64,000 nt of DNA, from assembly GCF_000003815.2 (NCBI RefSeq), contig NC_049990.1, positions 11,481,301 to 11,545,300 of the forward strand. The letters run 5' to 3'. The notes beneath the pieces were generated by a model. The model did not search any database. It saw only the letters and a list, made by a program, of their open reading frames with translations, and was not told the origin of the DNA. The DNA comes from Branchiostoma floridae. Lineage: Eukaryota; Chordata; Leptocardii; Amphioxiformes; Branchiostomatidae. Positions 1 through 11,439 of this stretch are shown here, piece by piece; the stretch's first letter is position 1, and each line of letters starts with the position of its first letter. A program made the position numbers and the translations under genes.

Positions 1-1116
1 GCTTGTTGTCTCCTGACTTCATCTTCAGGTATGTTTGGTCCACCTGTATATTTACAACAGGCTCTAACTTTATCCTTTTGTAAATTTTTAACAAAATTTT
101 AACATGGAATTATGAAAAACATCAAAATGGATGTGACATACTGCAATTCTATTCAAAGGCTGACCCTCAATCCAGCCTTTAAGATAACATGTAACACTTA
201 CAGATTTGTCTTGTGATTTTCATTGAAAAAACAAACAAACATCATAACACAGCTTACCTACAGTACCAACATACGAGAAGTTTGCAGGTCTTCTGCTCTC
301 TTTGTGCTTCTGGTAGGCTTCCAGTTCTTTCTGTCCTTCTGTTGATTTGAATATATAGAAGACAGACTGCATCATTGCATTGTGAAATACTTTTAACCTG
401 CAGCTGCTTGCAACTTTCAAATAACTTAACAAGGCTAAATTGAAGGTGAGACTAAGAGATTAAAGTGAAGACCTATTGTGCACATTTGAAATAATGTTGT
501 GATTTCTTTAATATTGTTATATAGTTTTTACACACAGAAAATGAAAAATGAAACTTAACACTTGTTTTAAAGATGGTTTGAATATCTTACGTTTTAAGAC
601 ACTCTGCCTTTTCTTCTCATTTGGTACCACCAAGGTGTAGCCGTCTCCTCTGGAAAAAAAATTAACCCCCAAAGATCAGTTGAGACATGAACGTCACAGT
701 TTCAACAACAAACGGAGTTACCGGTAATAGAAAAATTCTCCGTCAAATCATATAGCTTTAGATAGATATCAACATAATATTTGTCTTGAAAATGATTCAT
801 GACACTTGGCGTCTGAGTCTATGCATGATGACTTTCGAAACCTGTAATTTCGCTCACACCTTTTGAACCTTTCGTCGGGTATTGCGTTGCCATTTCCCTC
901 AGTCTGCTGACCAGTAGCCTCCTGGTGTCCAGTTCCTCCGGACACAGTTCTGTCCCTCGGTCTGGCCCCCTGTCCTATGTCTCGGTAGCTCGGTCCCTGG
1001 TTACCAGGCGCCCCCCTCCCCCTTCCTCTCCCCACACCGCGGCCAGGACTCGCCCCTTCCATACCCGGACGCTGTTGTTTAGCGTTCGTAGGCCGCACAG
1101 TGAACGATCGACTCAT
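1..1116 (-). CDS. EPSTI1: EPSTI1-like protein, 5' part (four exons, continues beyond left edge)
   Basis: Coding exons on the minus strand: 860-1116 (start ATG 1116-1114), 591-649, 258-338 and 1-43. Phases agree at every junction (2, 1, 1) and all introns are GT-AG. Exon 1 encodes an Arg/Gly-rich low-complexity head containing GRGVGRGRGRG. Exons 2-4 give YTLVVPNEKKRQSVLK, a Lys/Glu-rich helix with ELEAYQKHKESRRPANF, then GGPNIPEDEVRRQQ. This order matches the conserved start of vertebrate EPSTI1 (YTL..PN, a short basic helix, GG...EVRQ), which is recalled from memory, not searched. In mammals EPSTI1 is an interferon-induced coiled-coil protein linked to macrophage activation; its role in an invertebrate is unknown. 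The reading frame stays open upstream to an ATG at 1278, so a longer N-terminus is possible. I prefer 1116 because the RG-rich head starts shortly after it. Confidence 0.62.
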
Positions 1117-1205
1117 CTCAAACCTTTTGCGAGCCCCAGAAAGCGGAACAGAAACTCTGACGGGGCAGTTTCGGTGTAAAACTGGTTTGTTTACATCCAG
1201 GATGA

Positions 1206-1214
1206 CGCCATCTT
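1206..1214 (-). promoter_or_regulatory. YY1-type initiator motif upstream of the EPSTI1-like start
   Basis: The minus strand reads AAGATGGCG here, about 90 bases before the chosen start codon. This is the core of the YY1 site often found just downstream of metazoan transcription starts. The surrounding 900-1220 stretch is rich in G, C and CpG, as expected for a promoter. The position suggests that transcription begins near 1220-1280. Inference from motif and position only. Confidence 0.35.
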
Positions 1215-1279
1215 GAAAGTTTGGGAAAGTACCGAACACCCATAATGCACCGTACGGGTCAGCACAACAGGTGGCCAAC

Positions 1280-3560
1280 TGGGAGTGTCGGATTTCAGTG
1301 TTTTAAAAATCAAAAATCAAAAACGCCAAAAGAAAACCAGGATTTTATATTGGCTGTACTGTCAATACGGACAGGTTTCTGTTTTAAAACAAATATAATC
1401 TATGCGGGGAAAACTGAGAAGATAGGCCTAAAATTTTAGCAGTATCAGGCGGGACCAATACCATTTTGACTTTCATAAATATGCAATTTGTCCCTCTTAC
1501 TGTTAGTCTAAAGTTATCAAGCTATGCGGAAGGCTAACAAAGTACACTGGAGATCCTAGAAACAATTGCTGAATGGGAGAATTGGGCAAAACGTAGAGAT
1601 AAAAGTACATGTTTAATAGCAAGATACCATGACAACGCCCTTGCAATTTTGATCTCTGTCATAACTACACCCGGACTTGCATAAATCCAATCCGTTGCCT
1701 CACTAGTACATCTGTACCATAACAGCCGCCAAGCCACGTAGTGAATCGAACACGAATCGAACCGTTTTTATTTGCAGTTCGAAGTGTTCCGCGGTTCTTA
1801 GCAACGTCGTTGCTAAGGAAAGGCTTGTCGCGTGACAGTTGGATGAAATTTCACCCGACTTTAACAGCTCTTTTAAACCTACTTGGCGGCCATTTTACAA
1901 AGATTGCGTTATATGTACAGAAAGGGAACACCATGTGCTCTCTGTATAAACCGTTTTTGTGGGATTTTACGGCAATTTAAGTTAGTTTCATGGTCATATT
2001 TGTTACATAGTAAAATTAGCAAAAAGGCGGTGCCGTACGGGGCAAAAATTTCGACGAATTTCACATTGAGGGCATTTGCATTACGCCCTCGATTCTATCT
2101 TTAATGACTAGTGAATTAGATTTGTCGAATCTTCGACTACAAGTCATGTGAAGATCCTGTTGGTTTGAAATTTGGAAAGGTTAGGAAGTCCATGTATATC
2201 GGGGTCACCTTATCGACTGTTTTACGCGCAAATACTGCAAGTTGTTGGTGTAGCTAATTCGAGTACAGCTGGCTTTTTAACACAAGTTGCGGTACCGATG
2301 GACATTTCCGTTATTGTCAGAGGACGCACATAGAATAAAACAGTGTTGAGACGGACTGAATTAGCAAATGCTACATTGGTCTTACGACAATTAGGACGCA
2401 AATACGGCGGTGCGTGTCTGGCGCGGGCTCCGTAGAACTGGCGTTGACGCAAGGGAGGAAGCGTTCTTTTTTGAATGCCTTTGATGAGGTGCCCTCGCGC
2501 GATTGGGAAAAAAGCCCATTACTACCGCGAAATGGATAGCATGCCATATACCTAATGAAAGAAGAGAATTCGGACTATTCTGTGCACTAAATTTTCCGTT
2601 TGTTTTCAAATCTGTCACGAGGTAAAAAAAGCGTTGGAAATTGCACTAAAATCAACTGATTTCAGGTTATAAAATCAAATGGATACAGCAAGACAAATCT
2701 GCTAAAAATCCAAAGGAGTGAAGTGAGAAGCTTTAAAGTTGTATATGCGATGAAATGATGAATATAGATAGTTGTAAACTCAAGCAGCAAGCTTTCTTGC
2801 AAGTGGTCCCAACACCCGGGGGTCATGGAACGTAGAACTGTCCCAAAACGGCGCGCAGTTCGCTACGGCAGTCAGTTATAACTTTTGAAGTTAGATTTAT
2901 ATCATCTCGGATTGGCATATCAACTTGAAAGTTGGAATTTATATACGGGGGACCACTGTTAGCTTAGTTCCGGTCAAAGATTTGATATCTATGGGACGAA
3001 GACCTGTCCAGAGTCGATAATTACTGAAAAAGCAAATCGGGGGCGTTCTATTCTTGAGTCAAAATTATGACATGGCTTCGCGCGGATTGGCGGCATTTGC
3101 ATTACGCCCTCAAAATCTATGATGAGTCTTATACCGACAGAAACTACAATGTTTGCTCTTTCTTGTGGTCCCAAATTCCTGTTGGTTTGAAATCTACAAT
3201 AGGTAAAAAATATGAGGGGAAATTACACGAAAATCACGAGATTTCGGGCCGTATTTTTGACGGGAAAACGATACACTATCGATTCAAAAATCCGTAGACA
3301 TACCAAATGAGTCTAAAATATTGTAAATAACTTGAAATTAGTAAGATAAAAGGTTATGTACTCCTGCGATAAGCTTTCCTGTAGGGGGTGTTGACGCCCG
3401 TAGTCATAGAACGGACTACTTTCTCTCGCGGAAGGAAAATAAAAAAGCCTCGAACTCTCGACGTGGCGTGATAAGTCCAATCTGTTCAAGCCGCTGAATT
3501 CACAGTCCACACCGTCGCATCCGACCACACTGTCGCAATCGCCAACGTTTTGTTGTGCAG
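1280..3560. other. Intergenic region with diverged duplicated segments
   Basis: No coding exon is recognisable. Old duplications are visible: the 19-bp block at 2072-2090 recurs at 3093-3111, and a CCTGTTGGTTTGAAAT block at 2156-2171 recurs at 3178-3193 with nearly the same offset (about 1021). A segment at 2784-2832 resembles 3366-3413 (offset about 582). These look like remnants of a repeat family rather than genes. Nothing else is seen. Confidence 0.5.
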
Positions 3561-3561
3561 T

Positions 3562-3725
3562 ACCAAGTTCATACTCTCCAAGCAGAGGTTGAATCCCGCA
3601 GATATAAACGTTAGTAGTAGAAAAATTACACGGGCGCTCTTCCTACTACTAAAATTACACGGGCGCTCTTCCTACTACTACTATATCTGCGCGAGTCAAC
3701 CTCTGCTTGGAGAGCACCAAGTTCA
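3562..3725. mobile_element. Foldback/MITE element with 10-bp target-site duplication
   Basis: Perfect 19-bp inverted ends lie at 3574-3592 and 3696-3714 (CTCTCCAAGCAGAGGTTGA and its complement). A direct repeat ACCAAGTTCA flanks the element on both sides (3562-3571 and 3716-3725). Inside are a second inverted pair (GCAGATATA / TATATCTGC with TAGTAGTAG / CTACTACTA) and two tandem copies of a roughly 29-bp unit containing TTACACGGGCGCTCTTCC. There is no coding capacity, so it is non-autonomous. The superfamily is not assigned. Confidence 0.8.
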
Positions 3726-4480
3726 CACATCATGATCACGGTGGCCCAAAGTATAGATCGACCCTCAGCCTTCGATCTTCAGAAAGCCTACCCACATAGT
3801 AAATATCAATATGCATCTATAGCTAGTGCACGTGATTCTTGATTTATAATGACCACACATATCCGGAAATTCAAAACGCCGAGACTCGCACACACACACA
3901 CGCACGCGCAGGTAATAATCCACACTTGAACTGTGTCAACACTGCTACAATCAGCAGTTTGGTTTATTCGTACATAGAACCGTAAGTATGGCTGAGCAAT
4001 ACACTCTTACTTACAAAAAATGAACATGATCAATCTCAATAAAGGTGCAACAGTGAACAGTAGCAGCAACTGGCAGACATACTTCCAAAATATACGGCAA
4101 GGAACAGTACTGGTTCAGTCTTAGATCCAATCATAAGAAATTCTAGGCATCGTAGACTCATCCTGTTGTAATAAAGTGATGGCGTGTATTTTTCTCTTTT
4201 CTCTTCTTTTTTTTTAAACATTGAAAGTCTTTCGTGCACTTATGACTTTATACTAACTTTCTTATAAACGTACAAGACTCTTGTACGCATAGAAAATACC
4301 TTATCCCCTTTCCCTCTGCAATTCTACATAGTAAAAGCATTCTTTAATGTATTTTTTTCAATTTTACCTTACTATATATTTACATGTGGGTTTCCCCATA
4401 AAAGCCTCGTTTCTCCTTGCCGATTTCAAGAATGAAAATCTAGATCAATCAAATGATGATGAAATGACAGTCAGCGGCAG
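3726..4480. other. Intergenic, AT-rich, with a short CA/CG microsatellite
   Basis: Contains a (CA)n/(CG) tract around 3886-3909 and otherwise unremarkable AT-rich sequence. No gene is seen. Confidence 0.4.
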
Positions 4481-4489
4481 TTAAAAAAA

Positions 4490-4695
4490 ACAAGCCCTTT
4501 CCCATATCTTGTTTCCTATTGGACATCCAAAATTGCCTTCATCTCTTTTGTATTCATTTTAGGGTATAAAAACAGTTTGTTCCAGATCTCTTTCTTGCCA
4601 CTGACGAAAGATAGTGGATACTATCTGAAATGTCTGACCGTTTCCAAAACCATATCTAGTTACTTGAGTATGTAACTGCTTTTTGGAGCATCCTC
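4490..4695 (+). repeat. Interspersed retroelement-like repeat, copy 1 (hammerhead-like box)
   Basis: This is the same repeat as at 28965-29165 and 58375-58560, in the opposite orientation. The shared order is CCTATTGGACATC, a TATAAAA-containing stretch, then CTGACGA (4601-4607), a six-base-pair hairpin (AGATAG / CTATCT) and GAAA (4627-4630), followed by a conserved GTCTGACCGTTTCC block. CTGANGA plus hairpin plus GAAA is the helix-II side of a hammerhead ribozyme core. Hammerhead motifs are known in Penelope-like retroelements. No reverse transcriptase is present here. Confidence 0.6.
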
Positions 4696-4708
4696 GTAAT
4701 ATCGTTAT

Positions 4709-6049
4709 CTATGAATCAAACGTGACTCTTTTCTTGGCCTTGAGTCTGGTGACATCTAGCGGATCTCTGGTGTCCCACAGCTCGCCCCGCCTGTTGAAGG
4801 AGTCTCCGTAGCTGGTGCGGAAGGTCTGGTCGGGCAGCCCGTACACGTCCACCGTGTGGGGCCGTCTGACAGGGTCGCCGGGTGTCTGGGGCAGGGGCGC
4901 GGGGTTGGTGGGGTGAGCGTACTCCCAAGATGCCTCCTGAACAAGAAACAACACCACTTTCATTTCACAACTACACTTGCACATGCAAAGTAATTTCTTA
5001 CTCAATCTTTAACGATGACCGTTACGTGGTCAGTATAATGCTTATTCACATGTTGGCGTCGAAAGACAGATTTGCTTGCAATACTATCTCTTACTGCCAG
5101 AGGGCGCAAACATACGCAGAAAAAGTCAAAGTTTAAAAAAAAAATCTTAAACCAGACTGAACTCCTTTTTCCTCCGTCTAGACTTAACATCTCTGGTCAT
5201 CTCTTCCTAACGGTCCATCTCACCGATGAGGTTTAACCTCCTTGGTCTCAAAAACAGTAATTCTAGTGTAAATTGGAATATACAATACAAGTGAATATCG
5301 CCAGGGCTACCCCATGAACTGCCTCTGTATTAGAATGTGAACGGATACCTACCGTATGGATCACGTTCTTGAACGGGTTTTCCTTGTCATGGGTGTAGGG
5401 TGCTCTCAATGTGAACTCGGGAAGAAATCTGTAAGGATTAGATAACATGTTAAGATAAATGTCCCTTGTCTCATTTGTGAAACTCGATACATATTTTACA
5501 TGGATATGGGCAAACCATGAATGATTATGACCTACGGATGAGCTTTAGAAATAAAAACTGTCATTGACCCATATGTCGCCTATATTGTGGATTACTATAA
5601 GTGGCATGCATGGTATCATACACAAGTTTTGTCATATAGCCCCACCTGTAACTCTGGTGCAAGGGAGCTTCTTTCATCTGGTATGAGACCCGTCCGACCT
5701 GTCCGGGGTACAACCCTTCTACGGTTCTTCCGTATCTGTAATTACTGGAAATAAATCAAAACGAAATACAGTTAAATATGCGACTGATCAAAATATTAGT
5801 CACTAGTACTATCCCCTTTTTATATTGAAAGTAAAAACAAAGCTTACAATACCAGAAAAACCAAATAGAATCAATACCTTCAGTCCTGTTAACTACTGGC
5901 CGTAACGAAACGTAGACAAGAAAGAGTACTAATGCATGAAAAAAATCAACAGAAGGAAAATTGACCGTCACAAACTGCGCAACTCACCTAGGGGTTGGAT
6001 TCGCTACTGCAGATTTGAATTCCCTCAGTCGCGTTGTTGGGGCACTCAT
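4709..6049 (-). CDS. SPMIP3 (C1orf100)-like microtubule inner protein, 154 aa
   Basis: Four coding exons on the minus strand, 5988-6049, 5646-5744, 5353-5428 and 4709-4936, join in frame (62, 99, 76 and 228 nt) with GT-AG introns and end at TAG (4711-4709). The start is the only ATG in its exon, which begins after a TTTTGCAG acceptor at 6113. The protein opens TTRLREFKSAV, then GRTVEGLYPGQVGRVSY and FTLRAPYTHDKENPF, and ends in a basic tail, KAKKRVTFDS. The RLREF...GR.V.G.YPGQ..R block matches my recollection of human C1orf100 (SPMIP3), a protein inside sperm-flagellar microtubules. There is no signal peptide or membrane segment. Pro/Tyr/Arg-rich short motifs are typical of microtubule inner proteins. 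The identification rests on one block, so the gene structure is far surer than the name. Confidence 0.7.
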
Positions 6050-6565
6050 GTTGAGCTGATGTGTTCTTATTGCTTTGAAACTGTGACTGCAAACTGGCTA
6101 AGTTCTCAATATCTGCAAAACAGAGCGTACATTAGCAAGGATAAACAGCTAGGGTTGCCAGACCTCTCGTTGGCCTATTGAAATGTTTGTTTGTGATACC
6201 TTAGAAACAAGGGCCCATATGCCCTCAGGCGACAAGCAACATGTTACCGATATGTAGTCAAACCACCTGCCACCACATACTAACAATAGCTTTTCAAGAC
6301 TATTGGTTTTCTTTGCTCTGCGATAAAAAAAAATGCGCAAAATGATCGACGCTAAAACTTAAGTTTTAGATATTCAAAACATGCTTCAGACGGGATAAAC
6401 ACTTTTGTGAACAAAAATAGTAACAGAACAATGCATTAGCCAAGAGAGATGTTTACATAAACAAATACTGGCAACAAGATATCCTCACCATACCTAAATT
6501 TATAGATAGATACGACAGACTCTCTCCGTAGTGTATGGTTGTCTAGAATGAAATAAGCTTATTCG

Positions 6566-6581
6566 CCCCCCCCCCCCCCCC
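6566..6581. repeat. Poly-C tract
   Basis: Sixteen consecutive C in the first intron of the SPMIP3-like gene. Similar homopolymers occur near 21149, 31708, 48872 and 59222. Confidence 0.9.
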
Positions 6582-7384
6582 TCCTTTCTTGTGGAAGCCA
6601 TTCACAAATTACAATGTAAAACTGTTAAGAAGCCATTGGGAACCGTCCATGCAGTGACCTGTAATTGGATAAGTACACAAAGACTAGGTAATGATTATCT
6701 CCTGTATATCCTACTAGAAGAAACACCCAGAAATGGCCCCGAATATCCAACATAAAAACCGCTGGCCCCTTTTCAGGCAAATTGTGAATACACGAGCCGA
6801 CAAAGGAACTGGAGACCAATATTTCATGAGTATAATGATTAATAACAAGGCTTGAGACAAGTACTACATAATTGTGTTACGTGGTAATTCACATGGGACT
6901 CGCACATAAACGAACGTGTGTCTATCTACACATTGATTATAAAAATGGTCAAACTCGAGTGGCTATACGCTACTTATTCATGTCCCCATAGAAATTTAAG
7001 GGCTCTAGATTATGTTGACTCTAGTACTCGCATTTTGTGTTGAAGAGAGTTGAATTACTAGTCATACACGGTTTTACATGTACCATGTTGTCTTCGTGCG
7101 ATGCGACAAAATAGTACAGTAACGAGAGTTATAATCATGATATAAGTAAGGGAGAAAATCTCAAAAATGTTCCAAACACACTTGCTTTCGCTGTTGCAAA
7201 TGCAAAGAATATGAGGGTCAGTGGAAATATAGCGGGTGAGTTAGCCTGAAAATACTAGTACTGTGGATGCATATATGATAGGTTACCTGAAATAACGATA
7301 ACCCAAACCCTACTCTCAGTCAAAAGGCGGTGTATCTTTCCACACAATATACCTCAATTTAAAAAAAAAATATAGCCTGCTTAC

Positions 7385-7450
7385 CTCAGAATACTGTCTC
7401 AGACCTCCACTGATTTCCACGGCTTGTAATGCTGGCGTGTAGCGAACACC
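7385..7450 (-). other. Probable non-coding first exon of the SPMIP3-like gene
   Basis: A strong donor (TCTGAG then GTAAGC, junction 7385/7384 on the minus strand) lies about 1.3 kb upstream of the ATG exon, whose 5' end is a splice acceptor and so requires an upstream exon. The sequence just upstream (7450-7570) is CpG-rich and promoter-like. The upstream boundary of this exon is not determined. Confidence 0.35.
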
Positions 7451-8370
7451 GGAAGCATGTCACCTATAAACACACCGATGGGCGGTACCTAGTTACGGGA
7501 CGCTTAGCGCCATGGCGCCCTAGCAACGCAAACACCTGCCGAGATTACGTCGTCTGACAGGTATTACCGCCGTCGCTATGGGAGGGGTTTCAATAAGAAA
7601 TTCTCCAAAATTCTCCCACAGTTTGTATCTTAAACTGTTTTTATCATAATAGGGTTTTCATACACATGATAGTTTTGCATACATTGTCAAAAGCCCGTAC
7701 GATATGTTGTAGCCATGGCGGGTTTAATTACACGTACATGTATAGCTTCAGTACAATACAATACGAACGTGAGAAATGGCTATTGCTATGACCGAATTTT
7801 GATGGCGCGTTTTCTTGTTGTATCGGTATGCTTATTACAATACTTTTGTTTGTAAATGGATTAGAATAAACACCCACCTTCAATGCCTTCGTTTTGAAAT
7901 GAAAGAGGTAAAAGGGCACTAATGGTTTTAATGACCCGTGAGGTCTATTGAAAGGTGCACAGAAGAAGACGTAAAACACCTAACAGAGGCACCCACGGTC
8001 CACTTGCATTACTTTAAACAGTTGGTTGGCCCATTCAGGGGTTAAAAGCGTTCATTGGGAAGCTTTGGAGCGGGTGAAAGTGACGACAAAGGATTTCACT
8101 AGTACTAGTTGTAGGGTATTGCAATGAACATGCATATGATGTATTACTTTTGTGTAGATTCATGGGAGGGGTTAAGAGTAGAACCGGCAGGTGTCAATTA
8201 ATTATTCTAGGGAACCAATCAAAGAATAAAGAACGAATCATGAGAACTTAAATGTGTGTGTGTATGAACATATTTTCTTGCCTGATTTACTGTTTGTACC
8301 ATGTCTTATAAGCTTTCCATAGCTATTTTCTCCCCATCTATGCCCTCCACATTCTTTCTAGTCTGTCTTA

Positions 8371-8530
8371 GTGGGGTTGTGTGGCTCATTTGGTAGGGTG
8401 TTTGATTCATGGCCCAGGGGTTATTGGTTTGAATACGTTGATGTGCCACCAACTTTCCTCACTTCAATCAGGTGAAAATGAGTAGCGCTACCTAGCTTTG
8501 AATAGGACGTCAAATTGAGGTCCCATGTTT
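8371..8530 (+). mobile_element. tRNA-derived SINE fragment
   Basis: A tRNA-like head carries an A-box-like stretch, GTGGCTCATTTGGTAGGGTG (8381-8400), and a B-box-like GGTTTGAATAC (8426-8436). An unrelated body follows to about 8530. The rest of 7570-9060 shows no gene. Confidence 0.5.
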
Positions 8531-9067
8531 TTATTGGTATCACATGTTAGTGTAACATATAATGTATTCATAAGTTAGTGTCTACAACAACTTTATATGT
8601 ATTATGGATTAACTTGACTTTAAGTAACTGACACTACAAATAAGTTGGGACTTACCCCAAATTTTCAGCTGACTCAGTCAGCCTTGTTCACAGAATGGAC
8701 TCGTCTTCATTTGTTCAAATAAATAAAGGACACACTTCTTTTAACATTTCTTGTTCTTGAAACAAACAGCATTAAGTCTTGTAACAAACACTCAAAACAG
8801 TATTGCGTCATGTAATTCTGATATGCAGAGAGTTTATGACTGTATGCTGTATTTTCTTTCATGAGAACCTAAATCTAATAAATAGCAGTGGCTTTTGACA
8901 AACATCTACACTGTAGAAAAACAGGTATACCTATTTGGACACCATCAAGTATATTAAAATGTGACATCCAATGGCATTCTTGCTTCATGCTACTTTCTTG
9001 ACCTCATTGATCAAGCAGGTAAGGTTCCTTTGTCAGAGGTCTTCATTATCAAGTCCAATGTTCAAGG

Positions 9068-11129
9068 TCACTTCTTGTCTCCAGGTTTAGGAATATGTGA
9101 CAAAATGTGAGCCTTGAGTTTGGGCATGTTGACCTGTTCCTTCTTACACACGTGACATCTGAAAAAAAAGAGTTGAGGACAGTTGATGAAATAAAGAGTG
9201 TAAGGGACAAGTATATACATTCATATTAGCATGTAACTATGAAGGAGGAAAGAAATAAAAGATGAAAAAATTGCTGATTTGGCAGTTTCACGTAGTCAAA
9301 ATTAATCCAAGGAATCGTAAAAAAAAGAATGATTTTCTTCTTAATCTTATTTTCATCGTTTGTCAAAAAAAATTTATTTCTAAAGTACCTTACTTAAAAA
9401 AACTACAATTTTCAAAAGATTTAGAGCAAGTGAATAGAAAACTGTATAATACTAAAACTCATAGCTACATAGGTAACGTTACATGTATGTGCAGTATAAA
9501 AGGTACAAATGGATGAATAGCATTACCTAGTGGGATGCATACCTCATTGGGGGTTTGCCAAAAATGCCTACCTTAGTGGATCTTTCAAGCGTTCATTTCT
9601 TGATCCTTTGTCTGCTATTTTCCCTTCTTTTTCTAATTCTTCCATAACATCTGAAAATGAAAGATGGACATAATGGATTATTCCATTCATAAATCAAAGA
9701 AGGGGTGTCCTTTGTTAATATTGCCATCTATGTACTGTTCTAAACTTGCAATTTTTTCATCATGAAAAGTTCATTTGAACACCCCTACACCTGTTTAATG
9801 GATTAGCCCCAAGACATTTTATTCTTGCATACTGTAATTCTAGAAACTAAAAATACTTTAAATCTGAAACTCGGTGTCATTACTTCTGAAGTTTTGTTGT
9901 GACCTTGCCAAAATCACTAATGTGTCTTTCTTGTTTCACTACTGTACTACATAAAATCTGCAAGCGTGAATCTAGAATGCTGCTAAAGACTAGGAAAAGA
10001 CCCTATTTTCCAACAAATGTAGAATAAAATCATTGCAAAAGTGATGGAATTTACCGTACAGACCTGTAGAGTCTATGAAGTAGTCTGTTGTGAAGGAGTT
10101 CCAATGTTTCTTATGCTTCAAGCAGGGAGAGTCAAAATCTTGACTGATGACATGGAGATGTAAGTGACTGTAAGAGAAATGTAGATTGAACAGAATTATA
10201 TTAAGATATTCTTTGTGGATCCTAATATCAAGATTAACAGAACACCATCACATTTCAATTATTTGTTCCCCCTCCTAAATTTTTTTATATCCTTAGAATA
10301 TCCAACCCCTCCCCTTGTGAGATTATCTGACTGTATATTGACCAGTGTACTACAGAATACTTACTACTCACCTCATACTGGGGATGGCATGGTAGCCCAG
10401 GCGGAAGGACAGATGTTTGGCATCTTCTGTTCTGAAATGTTAGAAATCAAAACAATGCAAAAGATGAACATCAACAAAAACGTACTTTCATATGAAAGCT
10501 ATATTAGCTATAGTAATTTCACACAAATTTGCAGTGGTTTTATCTCAGTGTTTAAAAAAACAAACCTATGGCTTTAAGCCATTATGTAGACAATGCATAC
10601 ATGGGAGACATATTTGTCATGAAAAAGTCATGAAAATAAAACCACTAAGAAAGTTTCACAATTTACAGCACAACATACTGTACTTACTTGTCTATAAGCT
10701 CCTGTCCCTTCTTGTGCATGTGTTTGAGAAGGTCCAACTGTTTTGCTGACACAGCCTTTAGACTGGATATGTTCTCCTTAGGTAAAACTAACCAGTGGTA
10801 CCTGGCCTGAGGATGGAATAAGAATAAATACAATAACGTTAATCTTTTCAATGATCCAACTGCTCATGCACACACATAAACAAAACACATCTGTAACATA
10901 CAAATAAACACACACATACAAAGACACACACTTAGTGACGTACACACACACACACCAAGGAGCTTTTATAAAAGCTCCTTGCACACACACACAAACACGT
11001 GCACATACACACACGCGTACATGTGCACACACCTACCTACCTACCTAGTCCCTTGACCTCCAGGTCGTTGGGGGGACAAGGTAGACATGAAGATCGAGAG
11101 TTGCCTCCAGGTTCGTCTGTGCGCGCGCG

Positions 11130-11176
<47 letters not shown>

Positions 11177-11435
11177 AGACGAGACGAAAACAAAGACAAG
11201 AGTTGGTGACGTGCCCTTTGACCTGACAACAAACCTTTGGGTATTTATCCTTGATAATGACCACTTTATCGTCCGAGTCGACCTTCAGTGCGGGATCCTC
11301 CATGGATGACAGCAGGCCCATGCTCCAGTGACCTTTCTTGGCCGGTTGAGCCGCTGTTTTCGCAGCTCCATCGGCTAATTTTCGCTTTTGTGCGTTCATC
11401 ATCACAGAAAAGGCATTCCCTTTTGCCGCCATCAT
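9068..11435 (-). CDS. APTX: Aprataxin, short form (HIT domain plus C2H2 zinc finger), 217 aa
   Basis: Six coding exons on the minus strand: 11235-11435, 10688-10806, 10372-10431, 10064-10167, 9572-9650 and 9068-9158. They join in frame, with all GT-AG introns, to TGA at 9070-9068. APTX removes 5'-AMP from abortive DNA-ligation ends in nuclear single-strand break repair. Seen here: [20 protein letters not shown] at the start of the HIT domain, the catalytic histidine triad HLHLHVI in exon 4, then [18 protein letters not shown], and a C-terminal zinc finger CHVC-x12-H-x3-H in the last exon. The N-terminal FHA domain that binds XRCC1/XRCC4 in vertebrate APTX is absent, as in many invertebrate and yeast (Hnt3-like) forms. 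Exon 1 instead encodes a Lys/Ala-rich leader. Two in-frame ATGs (11435 and 11432) compete; the second has G at +4. Confidence 0.93.
10860..11036. repeat. CA-rich tract containing a 24-bp perfect palindrome
   Basis: This stretch of APTX intron 1 is dominated by (CA)n. A perfect self-complementary 24-mer sits inside it at 10957-10980 (AAGGAGCTTTTA followed directly by its complement, centred on TATA). Confidence 0.8.
11119..11174. repeat. (CG)n-(CA)n microsatellite, Z-DNA-prone
   Basis: Alternating purine-pyrimidine run: about 20 bases of CG repeat, then about 36 bases of AC repeat. It lies about 60 bases inside intron 1 of APTX, next to the exon 1 donor. Confidence 0.95.
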
Positions 11436-11439
11436 TATT

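Noticed and set aside
769-1278. Longer N-terminus of the EPSTI1-like protein from ATG 1278
   Set aside because: The extra 54 codons overlap the promoter-like CpG/YY1 region and show no domain; the downstream ATG at 1116 is preferred, but this is not proven.
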